Shown here piece by piece: positions 53,772 through 63,104 of a stretch of 64,000 bases of DNA. The position numbers and the translations under genes were made by a program. The stretch comes from Paulinella micropora. Its lineage: Eukaryota; Cercozoa; Imbricatea; Euglyphida; Paulinellidae. How positions within the stretch are numbered: position 1 is the stretch's first letter; each line of letters starts with the position of its first letter. The stretch is taken from the NCBI GenBank assembly GCA_019918135.1, contig WBZZ01004647.1, positions 1 to 64,000 on the forward strand, given 5' to 3'. A model generated the notes under the pieces. It was given only the letters and a program-made list of their open reading frames with translations. It was not told the DNA's origin and searched no databases.

Positions 53772-54602
53772 TTACTTTAAGCGAATATTGAAGTTCTTTC
53801 GTAATTCATCCGATACCGCATCCACATACAAAAAGTTAAACCTCTCTTTCGTAGCCTCGTGGTATTTTTCAATAAAGTATTCAAGGTCGTAGCCGAGGTC
53901 TAAATGCTTATACACGAGTTCTATTTTATCAACACTCTGACCAGGAAAAATAAGAAGGTAGTCAAGCTGTTTAATCGCCTCAGGTTTCAAATCGTTAAGA
54001 TACTGAGAGCTCATAATCACCTTTGACTTGTAGTGGCGGTTTTTCTTTAACAGGTCGCTCACAGACTTATCCCTTAAACCACTACCTAAATCGTCTAGCA
54101 CGAACACGACTTCTGGTGTAATGTATTTGCTCGGCCTCGGTGGTTTTTCGCCTCCCTCCTGCTTCTTCTTCTCTTCCTCTTTACCAAAATAAAGAAACTT
54201 CGGCTTCGGTTCTTCTTTCTCGTCTTGAATGATTTCGCCTTCTTCTTGCTCCTCGTCGGGTTTGTTGAGCTTGTCCAATTCGTAATCAATCACAGACAGT
54301 CCATCCGTTTTCAAATATGTGTATATCGCCATCGGGTTTCCCTTCTTCTTGAAGTGTTTAACCATTTCTTTGTATATGTGGTCTTTGTGTATCGTGCTGG
54401 CAATAATAACAATACGGGTCTTTTTGTCGGCCGTCCTTTTCAGGATTTCAAACAGTGCCGTTGTCTTGCCACTCTTCTTGCGAGCGAGAAGAAAAATATT
54501 GGCATACGGTTCATCAAACAACTTATATCCTTTTGCCAACTTGTCGCCATCTCCGTTTTGCTTGACTGGTTTAACCTTTACATTATTGATTTTCTCCATC
54601 AC
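53772..54602 (-). CDS. Packaging ATPase, FtsK/HerA superfamily (276 aa)
   Basis: Packages DNA into the capsid. Walker A LARKKSGKTT at about residues 37-46, Walker B VVFVLDDLGSGLRDKSVSDL, and a sensor-like SSQYLNDLKPEAIKQLDYLL. Colinear with 22168-22989 except for a variable acidic K/E linker. Same strand as the other particle genes. Confidence 0.9.
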   Translation of the reverse strand: MMEKINNVKVKPVKQNGDGDKLAKGYKLFDEPYANIFLLARKKSGKTTALFEILKRTADKKTRIVIIASTIHKDHIYKEMVKHFKKKGNPMAIYTYLKTDGLSVIDYELDKLNKPDEEQEEGEIIQDEKEEPKPKFLYFGKEEEKKKQEGGEKPPRPSKYITPEVVFVLDDLGSGLRDKSVSDLLKKNRHYKSKVIMSSQYLNDLKPEAIKQLDYLLIFPGQSVDKIELVYKHLDLGYDLEYFIEKYHEATKERFNFLYVDAVSDELRKNFNIRLK

Positions 54603-54614
54603 TATATATTTATA

Positions 54615-54977
54615 TTAAGCCAAAAATTCTAAGCATATAACAATTCTTCCAGCTAGCAGGTCAGTCTCAATACTGCCATTGTCTGTTTTAAGCACTCTAA
54701 ATGTGTATTGACCGTCGGTCCAATTAATAATACCCAAGTTGTAGCTAAGATTGGAAATGTTTGCGGTGTTGCTATCGGCGAATGTGCCAATAATTCCAAT
54801 GCGGTCCATATGAAGAATTTTTGTTTTCGTTTCAGTCATATCATTCATATAGTGGATATACTTAACATTCATTCTAGTTGGGGTAAAGTTCAATTTAATG
54901 GTTTTGTCAAATGTTTTGCTACCGCCCGCAAAATCATTACTCAGAAAAATAATCTTTTGGTATTTATAGTCTGCCAT
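54615..54977 (-). CDS. Small beta-rich structural protein (120 aa)
   Basis: ADYKYQKIIFLSNDFAGGSK head, MNVKYIHYMNDMTETKTKIL and WTDGQYTFRVLKTDNGSIET blocks, AGRIVICLEFLA tail. Conserved in copy 2 at 21800-22158. No named family; position next to the ATPase suggests a minor capsid or cement protein. Confidence 0.6.
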   Translation of the reverse strand: MADYKYQKIIFLSNDFAGGSKTFDKTIKLNFTPTRMNVKYIHYMNDMTETKTKILHMDRIGIIGTFADSNTANISNLSYNLGIINWTDGQYTFRVLKTDNGSIETDLLAGRIVICLEFLA

Positions 54978-55005
54978 TCGCAGAGACTTCGCCTCCGCAC
55001 CTCCA
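54977..55005. repeat. 29-bp exact direct repeat, copy B
   Basis: Identical to 53322-53350. This copy sits between the divergent starts at 54977 and 55010, directly at the first codons. Confidence 0.85.
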
Positions 55006-55009
55006 AGTT

Positions 55010-55282
55010 TTGATTGTGATGCCCTCTATACTAATCTTTATAAACTTTTTATTAATTAATATTTCTGCTCGGACTGCTTGTGATTTCTATTCGCGGGTCA
55101 GTGATAAAAAAAATGAAAGTTGTGTGTGGTGTATTCAAAAAGGAATAGAAACCAAATTTAAATGTGTTTTCATAAATAATGGAAATAATATGTGTCGTAG
55201 TTTTGATGAAGCTATTCCGCTAATCTGTGCTGGTGATAGCTCTTGGTATAAAATACAGCTATATGAATGCTCACTTCTTTGA
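55010..55282 (+). CDS. Secreted Cys-rich protein, PSI-like (90 aa)
   Basis: Signal peptide (ILIFINFLLINISARTA), then CDFYSRVSDKKNESCVWC, CVFINNGNNMCRSFDEAIPLIC and CSLL at the end. Cysteine spacing recalls a PSI module. Conserved in copy 2 (21532-21801) and in the same convergent overlap with the membrane protein. Probably displayed or secreted. Confidence 0.65.
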   Translation: MIVMPSILIFINFLLINISARTACDFYSRVSDKKNESCVWCIQKGIETKFKCVFINNGNNMCRSFDEAIPLICAGDSSWYKIQLYECSLL

Positions 55283-55609
55283 GCTAGAAGGGGAAGGAAG
55301 GCAGATGCCAATTAATAGTGTTAAAATACCTACATAAGTGTTAGCAACCTCACAAGGTAAGTTCTTTTCTGATAGCCTCACGATACAAAGGGTGATGATG
55401 GCGATAATGATACCCATTTGAAATAAGTATTTAATAAGTCGGCTGTCTGTTTTTCGCTTAGTCAAACAGCAATCCCAGCTGTCCTCGTAATCGTGATCTA
55501 TCTTTTTTTCTTCCTGTTTAATTTGGACATCTAGCACACGGTTTTTGAGTTCGGGTGTAAGGTCTTCCGTCTCTATGATTGGTGGTGGATGTAATCTAGG
55601 CGGTGGCAT
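55271..55609 (-). CDS. Two-helix membrane protein overlapping the fibre end (112 aa)
   Basis: N-terminal PPPRLHPPPIIETEDLTPEL, a Cys pair (WDCC), helix 1 (MGIIIAIITLCIVRLSEK) and helix 2 (YVGILTLLIGICLPSPS). Its start overlaps the fibre gene's 3' end by 14 bp, as in copy 2. Likely inserted in a membrane in both copies; role not shown. Confidence 0.65.
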   Translation of the reverse strand: MPPPRLHPPPIIETEDLTPELKNRVLDVQIKQEEKKIDHDYEDSWDCCLTKRKTDSRLIKYLFQMGIIIAIITLCIVRLSEKNLPCEVANTYVGILTLLIGICLPSPSSSKK

Positions 55610-58600
55610 TTGAAGGAAATAAAACTGCTCTGATTTCTGCTACTAAATTCGCTTGGTCTTGTAATATATTAAGCAAAGTTTTATTTTCTTTTTCTAAATT
55701 ATCTACTTTTTCTGATAAATGTTGAAATCCGCTGACTAATATCGGTATAAAATTTGTATATGTTATGCCTTCAAGGTAGCCATCTCCGTCGTCTGCTTTT
55801 ATTCCACTTTCAGATACAAATTCAGGAAATATTTTTTTAACTTCGTCCGCAATAAATCCGTGGCCTTTTTTTTCTTTCTTCTCATCTGATTTCCAATAAT
55901 ATGAACAACAATTTATTTTCATTAGTTTATCGCAACAATCACCGCAGTCTAATGTTTTAATATCAGATTTTAGCCTCCTGTCCGAGGAGTTTGTCCAAGC
56001 ACCATTTAGCGGGATATAATTATAACTACCTGACGGCTCACCAGTAGTAGAGTTTGAAGTAGTCCAAGCATGAAGCAAACCAGTTGAAGAAACAATTACA
56101 CCATAATTCGTATATCCTCCCGATTTAAAAAATAGTTGCGGGTCATTAGTAGAAGCGGGTCTTTTTCGTATTAATAAATTACCGCTGGATGCTGTTGGTA
56201 AAACTAACTCTCCCGACGTATTAACATTAATCGCCTCAGTGTAAGATATATTGTTTCCAACCGCTGTTCCTGAATTATAATAAAAAGCGAGTTTTCCACC
56301 TTTTTGAATTAGAAAGTTTGAACCGCTGTGGCTTGATTTCCAGTTCGTGCCATCAAAATAAGCATCAAAACTTAAATTGACATTGTCGTGTGCCCAGTTT
56401 AATAATTGAAATGTTGGATAAGCATCCGCCGTTGTTATTGCTTGTAAGTGTGCCCCTGCGACATTACTCGCCGTCCCGTATATTTCTAAACCACCTGTCG
56501 CTCCCACTCCTTTCGTTGAGTTGCCTATGATTATCGGTTTGCCTGATGCTGTTGTTATTTTATCGCTCGTTGTTAATGTTGTTGTTGATATACCAGCACT
56601 AGCCGTTAGTAAGCCCGTTGTGCTACTGATGTCCATTGCGACATTAAACGATACATTATTTCCCACCGTTGCTCCTGATTTGTAATAGAAAATAAGATTA
56701 GTGCTTTTTTGTATTAAAAAGTTAGATGTCGCAGAAGATGATTTCCATGCCCCTCCCGACACATAAGCATCAAAACCTAACGTAATATCATTATGAGCAT
56801 AATTCCACATTTGAAAAACTGGATGAGTGTCTGTTGATACAATGGCTTGTATATGTGGTCCCGCGGGGTCGCTCGCAGTTCCATATAACTCTAAGCCACC
56901 AGTTGCTCCTACTCCTTTCGTTGAGCTGCCTATGATTATCGGTTTGCCTGATGCTGTTGTTATTTTGTCGCTCGCTGTTAAAGTTGTTGTAGTCATTCCA
57001 GCAGTTGCCGTTAATGTAGTTCCCGTTATGGTTCCGCCATTTGTTATATTGTTTGAGTTCATATCTAAGGCTCCATAAAACCGCATACCGCCCGCATTGT
57101 TAAAACGTACAATGTCAGACGAAGCACTTTTATTATCCAAAAGTTTTGAAATATAAAGTCCCGCCCCTTTTACATCAGCCGCTACATTCGTAAATACATA
57201 ACCTCGTTGGTTTGCGGTTCCACTTGTAGCGGTATTTAGAGTAAATAAGAAATACTGATAATCACCCGTTGTCTGTGAAAAGAATATGTCCCCTCCATTT
57301 TGGTTTAATATCCTCGCCCCATTATATGTTATATTTCCACCATTAATGATATCTACATTATTGAAATCGGCTTGGCTTAATAAGGTCAGTGCTTTTACAT
57401 CATTTCTACTTCCATTAAATATCTTAATTCCTGTTATGGTTTGGTCGCCTGTTAGTTTTACATTTTGCCCGTCCAATGTATCTACATACGTTTTATTCGC
57501 CCCGTCTGTTGATAATGTCGGTGTTCCAAGGTTCGCTATTTTGCTACTATTACAATCTAACCCCGAAGCATTTACCCAACCGACTATCGTCCCGTCAATA
57601 ATAAAACTTATTTTTTTCGCAGAAATTTCAAAGTTGTAATATGTTGCAGTTTTCATATCCAAACTAGCAATTGACCCGATATTACTGGTAGAATTGAAAA
57701 CGATAAATGTGCCCTTTGTTGTAGCATTTATTGAATTTCCCGTTATTTCAACACCACTGCTATATGTCTTAATTCCTGCTATGGTTTGGTTTCCTGTTAG
57801 TTTCACATTTTGCCCGTCTAATGTGTCCACATAACTTTTGTTTGCCCCGTCCGTTGTTGCTGTTGGTGTGGCCAAATTTGTAATTTTTCTATTGTTTAAA
57901 GATAGTGTAGTGCCCGTTGCGGTCGCGATTACATTATCACCCGCATATAAATCAACATATAACCCCGTTATTTGTATCGGATAATAGGCAGCGGTTGCTA
58001 TTTTTTGTGCCACAATCTCTCCTATATTTGTCGCCGTATCAAAGGCAATACCGATACCATCAAAAGCGGTTGGAGCAGTAGCACCCCGCACTTCTATTGT
58101 TGAAGTAAATTTTTTATTTCCTGCTATGGTCTGGTCTCCTGTTAGTTTAACGACAGAAGTATCAAGGGTAGAAACATCCACACCATCAACAAGATTAACA
58201 TTTGTTATGCTTTGACTTTTCATATCAATCCCCGCACTAGCATTTATTATACTGCTAAATGTTTTGGTTCCTGCTATGGTTTGGTCTCCTGTTAGTTTGA
58301 CCACAGAAGTATCAAGGGTGGATACATCAATACCGTCAACATTACCCACATTTGTTATGTTAAATCCTCCCATATTTAAACTGCCTGTCATAGCCACTGT
58401 ACCGTCCTTTGCTAGTTTCGTATCGGTGTAAGCCTTTGTTGAAGCATCGCCGTCGTAGAATGGTGCTGGAAGTCCGCTGATTGCTGTTGTGCTGTTAAAA
58501 TTTAAAACATTATTTGTCAATGTCATTCCGCCCCCTGTTGTTGGAGCAAAAAGTATGGACGAGCCTACAATAGTTAATGGATAGCCCGTGGCTCCACCCG

Positions 58601-59450
58601 CATCCGACGAATAAATAGAACCCATATTATTGTTGTAATTGAAGAATAACTTGCCAGTGTTTGATGGATTTGAGTCTTTTACACCCACATAAGTAGTAAA
58701 TGTTTTGTTTCCTGTTATGGTTTGGTCTCCTGTTAGTTTTACCACAGAACTATCAAGAGCCGAAACATCAATACCATCAACATTGCCGACATTTGATACA
58801 TTAAAACCTCCCATATTTAAATCCCCTATCATCATAGCGAGCCCATCCAATCTGAGAAACGGAGAAGCAACATTTCGCCATTGCCCAGTGCTGTAAATGA
58901 GCAGTTGGTTATCGGCGGGGGTGCCTGTTATGATTACATCACTTAAAGCATCTATTGATTTAGTTGCTATCCTTGTGTCAAAATCTGTATTAGCCCTTGC
59001 TGTGGTGTAGTATAAGTTAGTTCCTTCGGATAAGTTGGTTGTGCTCTTTGTTGCTAATTGAGTGTCAAACCTAGCATTAGTATAATATAAATTAGTGCCT
59101 TCGGCTAGGTTAGTGGTTGATTTAGTAGTTAGTCGCGCATCAAACCTACCATCAGTATAGTATAGATTAGTGCCTTCTTTTAAGTCAGTCGTTGATTTTA
59201 AAGCCAACCTCGCATCAAATCGGCTATTAGTAAAATAAAGATTTACGGGGTCAGCATCTTCTGGCACCCTATCTGTGTATAAGCCCACTATGTTTGTGTT
59301 CGTTAAATCAAGATTGGCTATATCTAGTGAGTCCACCGCAATTTCTGACAATCCTAAGAGCGATTTATATTGACTGCCCATTGTATATATTATCTTAATT
59401 AAAATATTATATTTAGGAAAATATACCAACCCATAGCAAACAAGTACCAA
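55596..59450 (-). CDS. Phage-like fibre with S74 self-cleaving chaperone (1284 aa)
   Basis: Likely receptor-binding fibre. Residues ~25-60 are a head region (QYKSLLGLSEIAVDSLDIAN). Then four EGTNLYYT/ARFDARL repeats, a type well known from phage tail fibres. Next come about six KLTGDQTI.GNKTF-type repeats with GGFNITNVGNVDGIDVS spacers, and STTTLT repeats. The last ~130 residues are an intramolecular chaperone (peptidase S74): SSDRRLKSDIKTL with the predicted Ser cleavage site, KKGHGFIADEVKKIFPEFVS, and a terminal coiled coil (SEKVDNLEKENKTLLNILQ). I favour the start at the MGSQYKS position (about 59381), since the preceding ~25 residues are not in copy 2 and a TATATAC motif precedes that ATG. 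Confidence 0.85.
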   Translation of the reverse strand: MVLVCYGLVYFPKYNILIKIIYTMGSQYKSLLGLSEIAVDSLDIANLDLTNTNIVGLYTDRVPEDADPVNLYFTNSRFDARLALKSTTDLKEGTNLYYTDGRFDARLTTKSTTNLAEGTNLYYTNARFDTQLATKSTTNLSEGTNLYYTTARANTDFDTRIATKSIDALSDVIITGTPADNQLLIYSTGQWRNVASPFLRLDGLAMMIGDLNMGGFNVSNVGNVDGIDVSALDSSVVKLTGDQTITGNKTFTTYVGVKDSNPSNTGKLFFNYNNNMGSIYSSDAGGATGYPLTIVGSSILFAPTTGGGMTLTNNVLNFNSTTAISGLPAPFYDGDASTKAYTDTKLAKDGTVAMTGSLNMGGFNITNVGNVDGIDVSTLDTSVVKLTGDQTIAGTKTFSSIINASAGIDMKSQSITNVNLVDGVDVSTLDTSVVKLTGDQTIAGNKKFTSTIEVRGATAPTAFDGIGIAFDTATNIGEIVAQKIATAAYYPIQITGLYVDLYAGDNVIATATGTTLSLNNRKITNLATPTATTDGANKSYVDTLDGQNVKLTGNQTIAGIKTYSSGVEITGNSINATTKGTFIVFNSTSNIGSIASLDMKTATYYNFEISAKKISFIIDGTIVGWVNASGLDCNSSKIANLGTPTLSTDGANKTYVDTLDGQNVKLTGDQTITGIKIFNGSRNDVKALTLLSQADFNNVDIINGGNITYNGARILNQNGGDIFFSQTTGDYQYFLFTLNTATSGTANQRGYVFTNVAADVKGAGLYISKLLDNKSASSDIVRFNNAGGMRFYGALDMNSNNITNGGTITGTTLTATAGMTTTTLTASDKITTASGKPIIIGSSTKGVGATGGLELYGTASDPAGPHIQAIVSTDTHPVFQMWNYAHNDITLGFDAYVSGGAWKSSSATSNFLIQKSTNLIFYYKSGATVGNNVSFNVAMDISSTTGLLTASAGISTTTLTTSDKITTASGKPIIIGNSTKGVGATGGLEIYGTASNVAGAHLQAITTADAYPTFQLLNWAHDNVNLSFDAYFDGTNWKSSHSGSNFLIQKGGKLAFYYNSGTAVGNNISYTEAINVNTSGELVLPTASSGNLLIRKRPASTNDPQLFFKSGGYTNYGVIVSSTGLLHAWTTSNSTTGEPSGSYNYIPLNGAWTNSSDRRLKSDIKTLDCGDCCDKLMKINCCSYYWKSDEKKEKKGHGFIADEVKKIFPEFVSESGIKADDGDGYLEGITYTNFIPILVSGFQHLSEKVDNLEKENKTLLNILQDQANLVAEIRAVLFPSNATA

Positions 59451-59468
59451 CCTACGGTCGTAGACAGT
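59382..59468. promoter_or_regulatory. Divergent promoter region between fibre and coiled-coil gene
   Basis: AT-rich with ATATAC on the fibre side. Equivalent to 17602-17661 in copy 2. Confidence 0.4.
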
Positions 59469-59966
59469 ATGCCGGGTAAATCTTCGGTAGAAAATCTTAA
59501 AATCGCTAATGCGAGGCGAAAGGAAAAGGCTAAGCAGAGAAAGATTGAGAGGGCTAGGGAATTACTAGCTGAGGAAGAGGCTAAGAATGTGAAAGAAATG
59601 AACGAAGACGAAAAGATGGACCACGTGTCTAAGAAACAGTTGGCTAAGGATATGATTGATGGGCGGGACGGTGAGCTAAGTGAGGAGAGCAGTTCGGATG
59701 AGGAAGTAGAACAGGACTTTGCTGACCTAATCGCTCAACGGGTTGCGGGTATGAAATTAAAGACTAAACAGAAGAAGGCGAAGAAAGTGGTAAAAAAGAA
59801 AGTGGAAGAGGAGAGTGAGAGTGAGAGCGAAAGTGAAGAAGAGGAACAGCCCAAGAAAGGTAAAGGTAAGAAGACTGGCCGTGTTAATGTCAATGTTTAT
59901 GCGGGACAACCAGAGAAGTCAAAAAAAGAAAACAATGATGTTTCAAAGATATTTTTAAAGTTCTAA
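59469..59966 (+). CDS. Acidic/basic coiled-coil protein (165 aa)
   Basis: AKQRKIERARELLAEEEAK helix, KKQLAKDMIDGRDGELSEES block, KTKQKKAKKVVKKKVEEES basic tract, E/S-rich tract, and KKENNDVSKIFLKF end. Conserved with 17089-17601. Unnamed. Confidence 0.6.
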   Translation: MPGKSSVENLKIANARRKEKAKQRKIERARELLAEEEAKNVKEMNEDEKMDHVSKKQLAKDMIDGRDGELSEESSSDEEVEQDFADLIAQRVAGMKLKTKQKKAKKVVKKKVEEESESESESEEEEQPKKGKGKKTGRVNVNVYAGQPEKSKKENNDVSKIFLKF

Positions 59967-60047
59967 TATATAACTTTATGCCAGACTTATTATTTACTCT
60001 TTTATATATTGTGATAAACTACCTTACTATTTTAGTCGCATACAGCA

Positions 60048-61010
60048 ATGGACCATAAGCATAGCAATCCAGGAGGTGCGGATGAAGATGAAAGAAAGGA
60101 ACAACAAGCACTTGAAATTCATTACCAAAAAAGATTACCAACCGATAAATGGAATACTATATGGGCGGACAAACCACTTAAACAAGTATTTGTAGATTTG
60201 GCGGATATGTCAAAACTTAAAGACAAGAAAGGAAATAAAGGTTATGCCTGGATGTTGTTTTGGATTGACACTCACAGCCGATTTTTAATCATTAAACCGC
60301 TTAAAAACAAAACGGCGAAAGAAGTTTATATGGCTTTGAAATCAATACCATACACACCAGAAAGCATTACCACCGACAGCGGGAGTGAATATAAAGGAAT
60401 GGTTAAAGATTATTTCAGAGAAAACAATATTGACCATAGGACGGTTGAAATTGGCGACCATCGGGCTCTTGCGATTGTTGACCGTGTAATAAGAACCATT
60501 AGACGGTGGCTTGATATTCTGTTTGAAACTAATGGTAATTTTGATTGGGTTTCTTGGATTGATGATATGGTAGATGCTTATAATATGCGACATCATAGAA
60601 CAATTCAAGCTAGGCCGATTGATGTATTTAAGGGTGTTAATAAAAATAAACAACTTATTCAACGGGATGGTCTAATTGACGAATTTGAAAAAGGAGACAG
60701 AGTGAGAAAGGAATTAAAAAGAAATTTATTTTCAAAAGGGGGAAAGCAATACAGTAAACAAATTTACACCGTAGTAGGCCGTTCCGGTTTCAAATTAATA
60801 TTAAATTCAGACGAGTTGGTCAGTCCAAGGGAACTATTGAAGACCAAATTTGATAAACCCGCCGACGAAGAAAAACAAATTAATGAGCAAGTTAAAGATT
60901 TAACAAAAGCGAAAAAAACAAAGGAATTATTAAACCGTGAAGACATCCAACCGGAGAATGTCAGGACTAGTAGGAGAGAAAGAAAAGCAAGAGTAATATT
61001 AGATTTGTAA
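60048..61010 (+). CDS. rve-type Polinton integrase (320 aa)
   Basis: Inserts the element into target DNA, producing the 6-bp duplication seen at its ends. First catalytic Asp in WMLFWIDTHSRFLIIKPL, second in ITTDSGSEYKGMVKDY; RALAIVDRVIRTIRRWLDIL and WIDDMVDAYNMRHHRTIQARP are the following helices and a candidate for the third acidic residue. C-terminal segment KQYSKQIYTVVGRSGFKLIL could be an SH3/chromo-like fold. It ends IQPENVRTSRRERKARVILDL, a basic tail conserved in copy 2. Appears intact. Confidence 0.85.
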   Translation: MDHKHSNPGGADEDERKEQQALEIHYQKRLPTDKWNTIWADKPLKQVFVDLADMSKLKDKKGNKGYAWMLFWIDTHSRFLIIKPLKNKTAKEVYMALKSIPYTPESITTDSGSEYKGMVKDYFRENNIDHRTVEIGDHRALAIVDRVIRTIRRWLDILFETNGNFDWVSWIDDMVDAYNMRHHRTIQARPIDVFKGVNKNKQLIQRDGLIDEFEKGDRVRKELKRNLFSKGGKQYSKQIYTVVGRSGFKLILNSDELVSPRELLKTKFDKPADEEKQINEQVKDLTKAKKTKELLNREDIQPENVRTSRRERKARVILDL

Positions 61011-61019
61011 GAGAAGAAT

Positions 61020-61643
61020 TTAATCAACATCTTTATTGTGCTTCAACTCCTTAACTCTCAACTGAATCTTTTTTGCCAACTCCTTCTCCTTCTTCCATCC
61101 TCCTTTACACTTCCTCCACTCATCACAAGCCTTCTCATACTCTTCTTTTGAAGCGAGGTCTTTAAGAGCATATAAGTAATCTTTCATCCAGTACCGGTTC
61201 TCAAAGACATCGTCAAACGAAAAACGAAAATCGTTAGCTCTCGTAAATGAAAGCAAACTTTTTTCTTTATATGGGTTCTGACTGATTTTGTCTTTTTTTG
61301 CTATGGCATCTTCAAGTGAGTAGAAGAGAAACATATGATAATTACCATAAGACAACTCACCACTCTCTTCAATCGCCTTCCACACACCAACCCAACAATC
61401 ATTAACCAAATCTGCTTTCTCCGCACTATCTACCCAACTCTCTACTTCAAAGATTTTTCTAGACTTTTTTTCTTTGAATTCAAAGGCAGGATTTTGAATA
61501 GAATTGGTGATATCATCCTTTGACTTAAACTCCTTACAGAGTGGAAAGACGATAAGAGACCTGCGAGATTTCTCTGGGAAAATAATGAAATATTTTGTGC
61601 CAGTAGTTGCCGTTGGTAGCTCTGCCGTAAAAGGATTGTACAA
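61020..61643 (-). CDS. Unrecognised 207-residue protein
   Basis: Starts MYNPFTAELPTATTGTKYFI and contains ESWVDSAEKADLVNDCWVGVW plus a helical C-terminal part (DYLYALKDLASKEEYEKACD). The open frame extends upstream through a Lys-rich stretch from a CTTTTT repeat (about 61665-61695), so the true start may be further up. No family recognised. Only 10 bp from the integrase end, convergent. Confidence 0.5.
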   Translation of the reverse strand: MYNPFTAELPTATTGTKYFIIFPEKSRRSLIVFPLCKEFKSKDDITNSIQNPAFEFKEKKSRKIFEVESWVDSAEKADLVNDCWVGVWKAIEESGELSYGNYHMFLFYSLEDAIAKKDKISQNPYKEKSLLSFTRANDFRFSFDDVFENRYWMKDYLYALKDLASKEEYEKACDEWRKCKGGWKKEKELAKKIQLRVKELKHNKDVD

Positions 61644-61726
61644 CTCCGCTTCCTCTGGTTGGATTGTCTTTTTCTTTTTCTTTTTCTTTTTCTTTGACTT
61701 CCTAAAACATAAAAGTAAGAAAGATT

Positions 61727-62200
61727 TTAATTAGTTTTTCTCCAATTACCCAAGATTGGAACGATGAAATTGATTTTGGTTAGTGTTTTTTTATAACACT
61801 TTTGGATAGAGGTAAGAGATGGAAACACCATAATTTCCTCTCCATCGCCAGTCCCCGCAGAAACGAGAAAGAATTGTTGGTATGTAGGTTTGGATATTCC
61901 ATCATAGATAGAAACAGAACGAAACACGAAACCCTTCGCATCTTTCAACTCGTAAAACTTTTTGTATAGTGTTATTTTTTTGTTGGAGTTGAGAAAGTCT
62001 GCCGAAACTTTCACGAAAAATTTTCCCTCGTTTACTAAATTGTTCAGGGTTGACCATTTGGTAGGGTCTGGTGCGGGCTGGCCAGGGGCGACAGGGGCAG
62101 GGGCGACAGGGGCAGGGGCGACAGGGGCAGGGGCGACAGGGGCAGGGGCGGTATCCAGCTTCGCATCGGCAAGAATGGTCGCCAGCTCTTCCATCGCCAC
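61727..62200 (-). CDS. Accessory protein with APAPV repeats (157 aa)
   Basis: MAMEELATILADAKLDT, then five APAPV units (15-bp tandem repeats at about 62086-62155), then FFVKVSADFLNSNKKITLYK and EEIMVFPSLTSIQKCYKKTL. The tail matches the copy 2 gene at 14293-14765. Function unknown. Confidence 0.5.
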   Translation of the reverse strand: MAMEELATILADAKLDTAPAPVAPAPVAPAPVAPAPVAPGQPAPDPTKWSTLNNLVNEGKFFVKVSADFLNSNKKITLYKKFYELKDAKGFVFRSVSIYDGISKPTYQQFFLVSAGTGDGEEIMVFPSLTSIQKCYKKTLTKINFIVPILGNWRKTN

Positions 62201-62342
62201 TTCTTGGATTGTGAGATTTTGGGAAAATGAGATTTGAGAATTTTCTTGACACGTGATTTTGGTTTGGGTCGTCAGTTTTTAGCAATTTCCTTTTTTCGGG
62301 GCGAATTTTGGAAATAGTTAATGTAATTTAGGTAAACGGAAT

Positions 62343-62419
62343 GAAAATCTAGAAAAAAAGTTGGCCAAACACTCCGCGGTGGGGAGGTACCATTTTACCG
62401 CATTACCGCAAAAAATAAA
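62343..62419. promoter_or_regulatory. CCGCGG-centred GC cluster with repeated TACCGCA
   Basis: CTCCGCGGTGG and TACCGCATTACCGCA directly precede the coiled-coil gene, at the same place as the CCGCGG palindrome of copy 2 (15410-15486), in AT-rich surroundings. Confidence 0.5.
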
Positions 62420-62926
62420 ATGACTGAAAGCCTGATCACGAAAGAACAAAGAACGAAAGAAGATTGGTTAGAAATCTTTGAAGCAAACAAAGAGAGTAAA
62501 ACCAATATCAAAAAAAGCAAAATAGTTTGTGAAGAAAGAATAAATAAGATTGAAAGAGAAATTGATTTATTGAATGAAAAAAAACAACCATTCATAATCA
62601 AACTTAATGCTATTAATCACGTAATTCGCAAACTTGATAAGGAAAGTGAAAAGGTTGAAAATGACAGAATGTTTAAACAAAAAAGACGAATGACTTTATT
62701 CAAGAAAGAAAAAGAAATAAGACTTTTTTATGCTTGGAGAAGAGAAAATCGTTCTGAGTTTAAAATAGAAATACAAGACCGTATTTTTGATGGAATAGAT
62801 AAAGAAGGATTGTCTTTCAACCGTTCTCTAATGAAATACATCAGAGATAAGAACGATAATGACGAAGATATGAATGTTGAAAATAGAAATGATATGTTCC
62901 AAGTGAGGAACAACTATGCTATATAA
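62420..62926 (+). CDS. Coiled-coil protein (168 aa)
   Basis: KTNIKKSKIVCEERINKIER and IDLLNEKKQPFIIKLNAINH form a long charged helix; the C-terminal half contains FDGIDKEGLSFNRSLMKYIR. Counterpart at about 14850-15403 in copy 2. Outermost gene on the right, next to the terminal repeat. Function unknown. Confidence 0.55.
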   Translation: MTESLITKEQRTKEDWLEIFEANKESKTNIKKSKIVCEERINKIEREIDLLNEKKQPFIIKLNAINHVIRKLDKESEKVENDRMFKQKRRMTLFKKEKEIRLFYAWRRENRSEFKIEIQDRIFDGIDKEGLSFNRSLMKYIRDKNDNDEDMNVENRNDMFQVRNNYAI

Positions 62927-63104
62927 AAAGTGGTCTATCCACTAAACTCCTTTGGCACATAGGAGTATAAACTAGTGTGTATTACTTTATTCAAAAAAAA
63001 ACCAAAACCCCTTGCTTGCGAAGAAATTTTTTCTCATATCATACTTGTTTGTGATAAAGGTGGAGGGTGGTGGCAACGACGGCTAAGGTAATTTCCTTCT
63101 TCCT
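62927..63104. other. Non-coding end of Polinton copy 1
   Basis: Two small stem-loops follow the gene end: AGTGG..CCACT and ACTCCT..AGGAGT. AT-rich otherwise. Confidence 0.45.

Noticed and set aside
61640-61730. Intron joining the 157- and 207-residue ORFs of Polinton copy 1
   Set aside because: A plausible TTTTAG acceptor is present, but the only nearby GT donor does not keep phase, so I kept the ORFs separate.
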